From contig JALMGJ010000002.1 of assembly GCA_023362775.1 (NCBI GenBank), forward strand, positions 72,517,414-72,581,413: a stretch of 64,000 nucleotides of DNA. The letters are read 5' to 3'. Positions 22,801 through 34,900 of this stretch are shown here, one piece after another. The stretch's first letter is position 1. Every line of letters begins with the position of its first letter. Made by a program: the position numbers and the translations under genes. Below the pieces are notes generated by a model. It was given only the letters and a program-made list of their open reading frames with translations, was not told the origin of the DNA and did not search any database. This stretch comes from Charina bottae. Lineage: Eukaryota > Chordata > Lepidosauria > Squamata > Charinaidae.

Positions 22801-25800
22801 GCGGACTTGACCGTGGGGGAGCTGGGGATGGCGACGGCTGAAAGGAAGCTCTGGCGTGGGCTGGTCCATGAAGTCACGAAGAGTCGGAAGCGACTGAACT
22901 GTGCTGACTGCTAGTCTTCTAAACTTCTCTTTAGACTTACAGAAACTAGATTAATGTGCTATATTTTTGCAACTGGTGGCGTGGTGGCTCAGCGGGTAAG
23001 ACGCCAGGCTTGTCGATCGGAAGATCGCAAGTTCGGAGGTTCGAATCCCTAGCCCTGTGTGCGGAGTGAGCTCCTGCACTAGCTCCAGCTCTTGCCAACC
23101 TAGCAAATCGAAAGCATGCAAATGCAAGTAGATGAATAGGTACCACTTCGGTGGGTAGGTAACAGTGTTCCGCGTGCGTCATGCGGCCACATGACCATAG
23201 AAGCGTCTTCGGACAACGCTGGCTCTTTGGCTAACAAACGGAGATGAGCACCGGCCCCTAGAGTCGGACACGACTGCACAAATGTGCGGGGGAAACCTTT
23301 ACCTTTTTTTTATTGCAACTGATAATTTTCCACGCAAAGTTTCCTCTATATAATCCTTGTCACTGGCCATGTAGGAGAGCAACTGGAAAATGGCTCAAAA
23401 GTCTGCTCAATCTGCCCCAGTGACTATGGAATCTGGTCATAGTAGATGCTTATTGTTGCTTCAGTATAGACTGAATTTTCACTAACTCTACATTTTTAGT
23501 TTATAGTCCCATGGCGTCTTTTCATTTTCCAAATTTGCATTTGCCATGTGGTCAAGCTGCTGTGCCCAAAGCTCACCTTTTCAGCAGCACTTGGATGCTG
23601 GGTAGCATTTCCTCATTCTGAGCCCCAAATTTAGCCAGAGCACTCACTGCACCTGCAGACAAGTGAAAAAAGGCAACGGGAGTGGTTAATTGGAAAAGAC
23701 AAGGAACATATTTAGAAGTTTGTCATTTATTTAGCTATTTATATATAATGTTACTACAGCCAAATATGATCAGGATCATCTTAAAATAGTTCCAGGGTTA
23801 AATGGATTTGAGTACTTATCTGAAAGATAACAAGTGGAATTCTTTAAAGTATTTGAACATATCTTAGTAGCTGATACCCATTAAGCTCAATCAGCAATTC
23901 TCCCAACCCATTAAGCTATTTTCTACATGTGGACCAAGTTCAGAAGAACTTGAGTAAAATTTCCTTTTAAGAATGTGTTTATTTCAAAATGTTGTCTATA
24001 ATCTGACTTGGTGATAAAAAAGTTACAATAAATCCAAAGGAGAGAAGCTGTAGTTCATTTTTGCTTTGCAAGCAGATGGTCTAAGGTCCAATTCCAGGAC
24101 CTCCAAGCATGGATGTAAAAGATCCTTGCTTGGGGATCCCAGAAAGCCACTACCAGTTAAGAGGTGATGATGGTGAAAACAGGTAGGCCAATGATCTATC
24201 TCAGTAAAACCTAGCTCCCAACATTCTTATGGCATGCTTCTTTCTAGTTCACGTACCTGCCCTGACTTCTTCATGTTCCAAGACAACTCTGTTGTAAATG
24301 AAACGAATATATTTTGAAGGGCTGTTGGTCTTTGGCCCTTCCTGGCCCAGCAAATGGAGAATTCGGGTGGCCAGGACAGTGAACTCACAATCCTCAATGA
24401 ATTCGCAGAGGTGGGAGAGGCCAGTTTCCTTGCTCTCAGCATTTTCTTCAATGATACCGATGATACACTCAACAATGGCTCGTTTGTATTCAAAGCCACC
24501 CTAAGTAGTAAGGTGAATGGATCAGCTTGACAGATTAGGCTTCCCTTCCTCACTTGCTAGATCATTATTTTGTACAAAAGACATGCACAGGCAAGCCCAC
24601 ATCTACATGAACCCATGTTCTAGGCTGTTTTTCCTATGACTTGGTCTTATGCGAAAAAGGTCCTGCAAGAATTACATAGAAGACATCTGATCAGGCTGCT
24701 GAAGGTACCATGGAGCAATTCGTATTTCTGTCCTTGGAAGAATTTACATTTCTGTCCTACCTTTCCAGAAAGCCCCCTACTGCATGAACTCTTTTGTCTT
24801 CAAATGACTGGTGGAAAGTAAAAAGTCTGGCCATGCTGTGAAGTCTCAGAAAACTGGCCTGTTAGTACAAAAAGTTACAGTTCCTAACAAATTCTGGCTG
24901 CTAATTTTTAACTAAGCTTTAATCAGCACAAACTAACTACGTTGTGTTTTTCTTTGAACAATCTTTGACCATTACTTCCTCCTCTCTGCTTCATGTTTTA
25001 TAAACGTATTCAGTTGACAGTAGGCATTGATTTACTCTTTTCCTATAGCCTGGGGACTGGTCTTCAGCATGTACGGATATGCTTATCTGTTTCTTAAGAC
25101 AATTAAAGGAAATTTCTGGAAATGGGGCTAATACTTCTGATATAGCACCAATCGAAGAGAATATTTGTAGCTCAGGGTTGAACTGGGGAGTCTTTGGTGC
25201 TCCCTGAGCCTTGTTGTTTTCATGCAGACGTTTCATTGCCAGGCTAGGCAACATCTTCAGTGCGAAACGTCTGCATGAAAACAACAAGGCTCAGAGAGCA
25301 CCAAAGACTCCCCACTTCTGATATAGGCCCAATCCATATGCCTAAACACTCATGTGTTCAGGCTGAGGATCATCAATTATTACTAATCACAGGATTACTG
25401 GCAGCACATCTGCCTATGAAATATACTATGGGGCAGAGGTGGTCTAGCAGCCTATCCTACTCTGCAGTATTGGACGTACAGATACCTTGATCTGTCAAAG
25501 TCAGCAAGAAAATTGAGTGGAGGACAGTGGTCCTGATTATGCTTTAACCTTTGAAATTGAAAGCTGCTCAGTTACAAGGAATTCTCATTAGGATTTCAAA
25601 GAAAGTAAGGAAGGAAGGGACACTCTTGTTTTTCTGCACAGCAAAGAGCTAGAACCCTTGGGATTCAAAACATACATTTAAAAAAATGATTTATCTCTTT
25701 CGTCTATCTTGATCCTTCGGTATTTTTTATGTTAGTCTTATTAGTTCCCTTCATCCTTTTCACTGAAAAAAGAAGATGGAATATAAATATGCAAAACTAA

Positions 25801-28800
25801 TTCTTACAGTTGTGAATAAAAAAATGGGGGGGGGGGGAACCCAATGGAGACAGACACCCTAAAAACAACAAAGAGGCTTTAGTGGAATAATTCTTAGGGA
25901 AGGGGAAAAAAGATAACTATTACATGCAGAAAAGGTTGTCTTTATACATTCCAACACAGACTTTTCCCTTGCCACTCTATATGCACCTTTTAATTCAAGG
26001 AAAAGAAAAATCATCAATAAATTATTGCTAACATTTATATTGATGTCTTTAATCTGACACAGTGTTAAATTAAATATGTCAATCCAAGGTAACAACGGTT
26101 AGATAGAGGGATGGAGGCTAATCTATGTCTCCCAGGATTAAAACATGTGATTCCTTTGCTCACTCCTAGTACGAATCTGAAGCTGTGGCCATTTCCAGTA
26201 GCCCTGGGCCAGTAGGTTTCTGTGAGGCAACACCATTTCCAGTCTAAGTTGAAGGAACATTGCAGTAAGTCAAAGATAATGACAATATCTCAAGCAGCCA
26301 AGCTTACCTCCTCACGTAGCATTGTAAAGAGGAAGTTCATGAGGACAGCATGCTTGCGTGGATACTTTTGACAGAGGGCACTGATAGCCTGAACCACCAC
26401 AACCTAGACCAAATTGGGGAATTAAACAAGCACAATGAACAACTGGAATTCTCCCCGTCAGCCACTCCATCCCACAACACAAAACCTGATGAAGGCCCAA
26501 CACAGGTGATTTTCCATGCCTTGAACTCATCTGAGATTTCAGACATGAATGAGGAGATCTGCTTCATGAGCCGGTCGATGCTACTCTCACTGCCGGTTTT
26601 CAGTAGAGTTGTGATGGCCAAGGTAGCAATGCTGCGGTTGGAGTCGGTCACGAGATTCTCTAAGTCAAGGTTACAGGCAGTCACAGCAGATGGATGCTTC
26701 ATGGCAACCTAATGAGGGGACACCAAAGCAGAATTCACCTCAGGCAAGTTAGGTGACTGACAGCCTTGACGTAACAGTATTCTCAATTAAATGTGCACCT
26801 GGAGAGAGTGGGCCAGGTACATCTATTAAGCCAGGACCATGTCTAGCCATGTGTTCCCCACCCCTTCACCTGCTTCTGGTACTCTCAGACTTCATCCCTT
26901 CAATCCTATTCTCTTTAGACCACAGTTCCCACTAAACTAGATTCCCCCATTTTGGATAAAATTACAGTTTACTCACCAGGATCTTCAACCAAAGTTTGAT
27001 CCTGGTATATGAAACAGTCTATGTCTTTTTTGATTTGAAATGCAGGAGCCATTCTGTCTTTATTTGGAAAAGTAATATTTGCCGAGTGTCCAAAAAATAG
27101 CAAAGTACAAGAAAATTAAGCATCCCTCATGAACAGAATTTCATAGGAAAGCACAAACCAAGGACTGATCTCTAGTCACATCTGCATTGCCACAAGAGTA
27201 GAACAGGTGGAGGTGGACCTCTCACGAGGACCTTAGCACTCCAGCAGCTTGAATTGGATCCCAAACTGGGTCTTGGAAAAACAATCACTAACAGACATGA
27301 TCAGAAATTGACAGATAACCAGGGAAGTGATTTAAAGTAATATGTATCCATTACCTGGTTAAGCTGCTAAGTCTGAGTATTGGATCATATCTGCAGGTGT
27401 ACAGATTATTTAGTTCAAGATTTCTTTCATCCATCTTACCTTGTTGAGGGTTCGGACTGCTGCATAGCGAAGAGCTGCTTTGGGTGAACTGCAGAACAAC
27501 TGCAACACTAGGAAAGGTAAGTTTTATAACAAGTCAATCACACCATTTCATGAAAGGATGATTCAGATCCATTTTTAGCAGCCTTGCTATATAAGAAGAT
27601 ACCAGGGAAATTGGAAAATTAAGCAGAAAAGGCCAGCTTCTCTCATTCATAAAGACCGCAAAGAGGTTACAAGCTTATGTTTTACTTTAATCAATAAAAA
27701 CTATCTGCTGGAGATTACAAGATAGTACCTGCTTCAATTCCTTGTTTGTTCACCCCATTAAGGTTCTTTCCTCTTTTGTTATTTAAACTGGATTTTTCAC
27801 TGTATTACAAGATCATGCCCTTTCACTGAGAACATTAAGCAGAGCCATGTTTACTGCATACTGTATATACATACTTCCATAGAGCAACAATGAATTTGAA
27901 TGTCACTCTATTGATACCACTCTGCAGTACAGGACAAGTGTTACCACCTTACATAGAACACAGCAACGAAGTTCATTTTGCAGACAGTAAAGCTTCCGTT
28001 TTAGCATTAGTAAAGCAAACCAAACCAATACATGTCAAGTAATTCACCAAACCCCAACCATTAAATCATGAAAAAACATTATTACCAGACACAGCAGGGG
28101 CTAGTTCCTTAGCTGTGCATTCAGGCAGATTAATTATGGCAGATGCTGCCTCATAGACCACCATCTCATGCTTGTTCCGTAAGCAGTTCTCAATGAAATC
28201 AAACAGGGGACTATCCCGGCTAGGACAAGAAAAAGAGATATTAGATCAGTGTTTCTCAGCTTGACAACTTTAAGATGGGTGGACTTCAACTCCAAGAATT
28301 CCCCAGCCAGCATGTTGAAGTCCACTCATCTTAAAGTTGCCAAGGTTGAGAAACACTGTATTTGAGTCACACATCCTTATCGTCCACATGATTTAAACAC
28401 TGATGACTGGTTCTTTTTTCTGTAATCAGTGTTCAGTTAGAAGTATTGGGCTGAAATTGCTAATCAGATGGTAGAGAACATTAGCATATTTTTTTTCATT
28501 TAAACAGACAATTAGCAAATTTAATAATATTTAGGATCCCGTTACGTCATATATTCCACCAAGAGCCTTATGACTGTGGCAGTATAAATGAGTGATATTT
28601 ATTTATTTATTTATGCTCAGATTAACACATATACCTCATGGAAGAAAAGGAACAAGGCATTTCAATGTAATAATCTAGAAAAGAACCTATTGTGAGAAAA
28701 AACAGCTAATATTTCCACATTCACAGATCATTCAGGTAAGCAAATGTATACAGTCCCCCAATTTATTTATTTATTTATTTTCTATCCCTTTATTATTTTT

Positions 28801-31800
28801 TATAAATAACTGAAGGCGGCAAACATACCTAATACTCCTTCCTCCTCCTATTTTCCCCACAACAGCAACCCTGTGAGGTGAGTTGGGCTGAGAGAGAGGG
28901 ACTGGCCCAAGGTCACCCAGCCGGCTTTCATGCCTAAGGTGGGACTAGAACTCACAGTCTCCTGGTTTCCAGCCCAGCGCCTTAACCACTAGACCAAACT
29001 GGCTCTATGGACCTATTTCAGAATCTATCTCTATCTCTATCCCCTATTTCAGAATCTCCACAACCACCATCACTCCAACACTACTCCTGTCTCCAAGTAC
29101 ACTTTTTTATTCCACTTACATATCCCACTGCCTGCTGATTTGTTTAAATAATTGAACTTCTGTTTCCTAAACATTATATAACAGTTATGGAGTACTATTT
29201 GGCTCCATAACAATGTCATGGTGAGGGCAAAGCAACCTACTGAGGATGGGGATATTGTGCTTGATGAAACCATCAGGAAGCCAGATCTGATTCTATGAAG
29301 ATGAAAGCCAATGTTTTAAAACATGATGGTCATACAGCAGCCAATTAAGATTGTAACTAAGAAGTGGGTGAGCATGAAGAAAGCAACATTACTGGAATAT
29401 CAGGGAAAATTTCTGACCTTTCCAAAAATCTACTCCCCAACCAAATATGAAACTGGAGAAAATTATCCATGGAATGTATGTATGCCTTCGAGTCAGTATT
29501 GGATAAATCCCAGCGGTTTTCTTGGCAAGATTTTGGAAGTGGTTTGCCATTGCCTTCTTCCTGGGGCTTAAAGAGAGTGACTGGCCCAAGGTCATCCAGC
29601 TGGCTTTGTGCCTAAGGTGGGACTAGAACTCATGGTTTCCTGGTTTCTAGCCTGGTGCCTTTAGCCACTACACCAAACTGGCTCTATGGACCTACATGGA
29701 TTATGTTTCCAAGATAGAAAAAACGTCCTTTTCTTACCCTCCAGCTTCTTCTTCAAGCAGTTTACTGGCCACTCGGATCATCATGCAATAGGCAAAAGGT
29801 GATTTCAAGCCATGACGCATGAACTTGTTTAGCATCTTGTTGACAGCCAAGCGATCATTCTTGCGTATGTGGTACAGCAAGCCAAGAGCGTGATACTGGA
29901 AGATGGTAGCAAAGGAAGAAATCACATGAACTTTATTTCTATATTTGTACCCCATAAACTCATCAGAACACAACACCATTATAAATTCCAGATGTAGCTT
30001 TAAAACTCTTACTTGGACCATGATATTATCACTAGATGCTGCCTCCTGAGCTTCATTCACCCAGCGTTTTACCACATCAAAACTGGTCTTCAGAAGGTGC
30101 TATAAAGGAAGAAAGCCAGGTAGCACATCAAGAACTGAGCTTCAAATGTCAAACAGAAACATTGCAGCTAAGAAATAATAGGTCCAAAAAAGACTAGAAG
30201 TTCTGTGGCCCAGGAGTTGCATTACACCAACATTTTGCTATTATCTCTCTTTCTCTCTTCATGTTGTTGTTGTTGTTTATTCGTTCAGTCGTTTCCGACT
30301 CTTCGTGACTTCATGGACCAGTCCACGCCAGAGCTTTCTGTCGGCCGTCACCATCCCCAGCTCCCCAATGGTTGAGTCCGTCACCTCCAGAATACCATCC
30401 ATCCATCTTGCCCTTGGTCGGCCCCTCTTCCTTTTGCCTTCCATTCTCTCTTCATTCATGATGTAAAATAGTATTTGAAGAAGTAGGTGACAGTTGGTGC
30501 CTTTAAAATAATTTGGCAAAAACAGACATGGAGCCACATCCTTGCTTCTTCCAAACATGAAACGCAGGCCTTTCAAAAGACCAACTATAGTTACTTCCTC
30601 CTAGGAACTCAAACTGCATGCTCCCATCCTAATTTTCACTTTTCCTTTAAAACAAGAAGTGTTCTGTTGGACAATGGGCACTCAATTGCCCAGATAGTTC
30701 TCTTGCTCATGGCACAAATTCTGCAAGCAAATACGCACCAAAGATGACAGGAGGGCAGAGCTGGACACACTGGGAACCTTGTCAACGATTGCCTGCTTCA
30801 TGTAGCGCTCAATAGATTGCAGCATGGTGGTCTGCAGGGAAGACAGAACATGGGAGACTGGTTGGAGAGGACACAGAAGAACATCTGGCAAGACTTCCAA
30901 GAAGGGGCAAAGACCAGAGTGAAGGAGAAAACAGTGCAGGAGAAAGACAGGGAAAACCCAGTAAGAACAAAACAAAGGAAGATGCAGATAATGATGGGAA
31001 GATGTAGAAAAACGACAAGGAGTGCAAAAAGAAAAAGATGCAACAATTTCATACTTACATCTGTAATTTGGCAGAGTGCTCGCACAGCAGGGCCTCTATA
31101 GTTGTCATCCTTTCCTGTCATATCCTTAGTTAAACTGGACAAAAATGGAACAGAGATTTATTTATTTCCAACTTATATCACCGCCCATTTTCCCCCACAA
31201 AGGGGACTCTGGGCGGTTTACAATCAAGTTAGTGATTAAAAGCATATAAAATACATTATACAATATCAATCATAAATTAAATATTAAATATATAAAATCC
31301 AATAGGCTGTTATATAATGTTTGCGAGCCGAACTCTATGGCGCAAGCCATCCCCAAGAAGAGCTATTACTCTTCCCATCCCAAGCGAGGTGGCAGAGCCA
31401 GGTCTTCAATTGCTTTCGGAAGGTCAGGAGTGTGGGGGCTTGCCTCACCTCCAGGGGCAGAATATTCCAGAGGGCGGGTGCCACTGCAGAGAAGGCCCGC
31501 CTCCTGGACCCCGCCAGATGGAATTCTTTTATGATGTTAGTATTATGTATTTATTATAACAGGTTTTGGCAAACCACTTCTGAAAAACCTTGCCAAGAAA
31601 ACTGCAGGGACTTGTCCAAGCAGTCTCTGAGAATCAGACACGATTGAACGTCTGTCTTGTCTATATAGTTTTACAAAATGTAGACTCCCAAGAACTGACT
31701 TCTCTAGGCATCTCAGTTGCGTCAAAGGAACATATGTATTTCAATACACACATGTACTGTATGTATATACATACTTATACACACACATATACAATGCATA

Positions 31801-31945
31801 TTATCAATGCAATATTTCATTGTATAAACACACACACAGACCAGATTCACTCATCACACTAAGCCATAAACTATGTTTTACAAATCACAATAGCTGGGTG
31901 TGCAGCACACGCTAAGACAAGCCAAACAACCTGCACTGTGTGTGT

Positions 31946-31991
<46 letters not shown>

Positions 31992-34900
31992 TACTGTTCA
32001 AGTCTGCTGACTAACGTTGGCAGACATCACTCTAATACAGAGCTTTCCAAACTGTGTGTCGTGACACTTTAGTGTGTCGCGACAAAACTCGGAAGTGGAT
32101 GTGTACTTCCGCAGAGGCATGCGCGGCGGTGTGCATGGCGGTGGCGCACCATCAGCGCTTCCGGGTTTTAGCGGAAAACACGAGGTCGCATCCGCCGCCC
32201 CCGTGCATGCCGCCCCCGCCGCATGCGCCCCCGCCGTGCACGCCACCACCCCCGTGCCACCCCTGTCATTGGTGTGTCACCAATGGCGGCAGTTTGGAAA
32301 GCACTGCTCTAATATTTTGAATATGGTTAAAATATTATTAACCTTACTTCCCTATAAAACAGAAACATATCTAAAAAAATCACAGAATTAAAAAGCAAAA
32401 GCATTTGGGAAGGGAGGAGAGAGAAGGAGGGCAATGTTATCTTGCTGAGAATGTGCTTGGATTATTCAAAACTTGGGGTGATCCAATCAAATGGTGAGGC
32501 TTTCTGTGTAAGTACTTCAATAGCCTTTTAAAGCATTTACTTGCTAACAACTCCAGTTTCACCATTTCCTATTAGCATTGCTGCCCACCCTACACCTTAT
32601 ACAATTGAAATGTTATACCGTTGGACCGATTCAAGAAGGGATTACCTGCTAGTCACTATGATGACATCTTCCGAGATGCTAGACATCTCTTTGATGGTCA
32701 GGTAACACATTCTGCGGAGAGTTGGCTGACACAGAGAACAACAAACAACAGAGTTAGAATGTACAAATATTGACAGGACATATATAAAGTGGCCAATACT
32801 GCAGGAAAAACTGAGGTCCCCATACATTTTGCAGTTGGATGACACAAATCAAAACTGACCAGCAGCATAAGATATATTTTGTCAAGAGACAAATGACGTA
32901 TGCAAATGGAGCTTGGCATCAAACCACTGTGGGAGTGAGGTGCCAAAGTTTTCACCCCAGCAGTGACATCAATCCCCAGTGGGGTCAGCAAACTACCAAG
33001 GCCGCCCTTTCAGACGCCCAGCAGAACCCCGACTAGAAGCAGCAGCACCCTGGTTGTAGCCAGCTACCAAAGCCAGAGGGGGCAGCAGCAACACCTTTTG
33101 AGGAGATTGTTTAACTATAAGATCATGCAAGGGCAAAGAAAGGGGGCAGGTTATCTCCAAAGGAATACAGGGAGTCTATGGCATAGAATGTTCACTGGAG
33201 TATAGACATATGTCTATAAGACAAGAAACACATTTAGGAAATAAAATATGTATAGAAACAGAAACAGGTTCAAGGATATCTAAAAGCTAAGAATAGAACT
33301 AGAAACATAGGTTTATGGAGGCAATGTGTAGCAGAACAATAGGGATAAAGCAATAAGGAAAGAAAATATTGTCAATAGATATAAGTTGACTGTGGGATAA
33401 GAGTAAGGCATCTCCTAATAAGAAGTATAGACAGTGTAGATGTACTAGAATAAGTTCAAATGTACTAATTCAGTTTTCCAATAAAGTGTTTACTTATTAT
33501 TTAAGTAATAAACACCAATCTTCTCTGACTGGAAACACCAATCATTCTTGGGATCAAAAGCCTATCCTGTATGCGTGTGTTATCTCATCCCCAAAAGAAC
33601 CCATGAGAATGGACCTTCCGAACAGGGGTCCTACATCCTCCTCCCTCCCTATGTAAACCCCAAAATGCACAATGGACAAGCAGAAGACTTACATCATTGG
33701 ACTGGAACAGTTTAGTCATTGCAAAGAACGATTCGGTGGCTTCCATCACACCAAGATGCTCTCCCTAGAATGGAAGGAAAAACTCACATTTGCTAGCATT
33801 TGTGCCAGTAGGTGGAATAAATTGCATTTAGCACTGAGGCAGAAAGCACTTCAGCCAAATCAGTCAAGACTTAGCCAAGGGAAGCTCATGGGAAGAGTTG
33901 ACCCAGCTGAGAGGCAAGGTTAGTGAGAGCCAATGATCTCACTACAAAGAGTCACCATTTCAAGCGGCCTCAGACCATACAGGAGCTCTTTGATGCAACT
34001 GCCAGCTGCTTCATCACTGAAACAATAACTGAAGGGATTCGAGCAATTTACAACTAGCTGCTGATGCTCTCAGAACAGCAAGACTCACAATGTGCCTTAA
34101 TGTTGGCAAGCAGAGCAGGGTTGTTTAACCAGTACAATACAGCCCTTGTAAATATACTCTCCCCTTTACCTGGTTTATGAGATACAAAATCTTTGTGAGG
34201 ATGTGAGCACATTTCCGAGGATTTATAGGTGTCTCGTTGAATACTCGAGCCTAGGACCAGAGAAATGTAGACGTAAGAATTTGGGGACACGTCCAGGGGG
34301 TTTCCCCTTAGAAGAAAAGATAGCATTGTTTGGAAACTTACTTCTTGCAGCACAGCACTTTTTTCCAAGTGTTGGAATGGATTGGAACCTCCACCTGCAA
34401 TGTAAGATTGTCAAATTAATTAATGATCAAGGGTTTTCGTATGTGCAAAATTTCAGTTGGGAAAGCCCAGGTTCAGTTCGCCCCTTAATAAAAATTAGCG
34501 TTTCTGAAAGAAAGTTAATAGCAAAAGTTGGAATGATCAAAACAGGAAGAAATGCAGTTATTCTAGGCAATTATTACGAACCCTTTTTAAGTGCAAATGG
34601 AAGTGAAATGTCACAAAATATTAGTTTAGCCTTGCATTAAGTTGGATCAACTGTGATTCAGGACACGTATAATTCTACATTTCTCAACTTCACATTTAAT
34701 GCAGAAGAATACATGAGAAATAATGCAACTCGCAACATAAACATCTTTTATTACTAAAAGGATATTCAATGCGAAAATGAGAAATTAAAAGCCAGAGTAT
34801 CCACCAGAGGACGGGGGATACATTCCTTACCCCCATATAAGAGGCACACAACTAGTCAGCTGCTTCACTGGTCACTTCTTTAGCATCTTGATACACCCCC

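Noticed and set aside
22972..23060. A functional tRNA gene
   Set aside because: A and B boxes are present, but the body continues into a SINE with a BovB-like tail and the cloverleaf is not kept. The same holds for 41648-41982 and the MIR-like heads.
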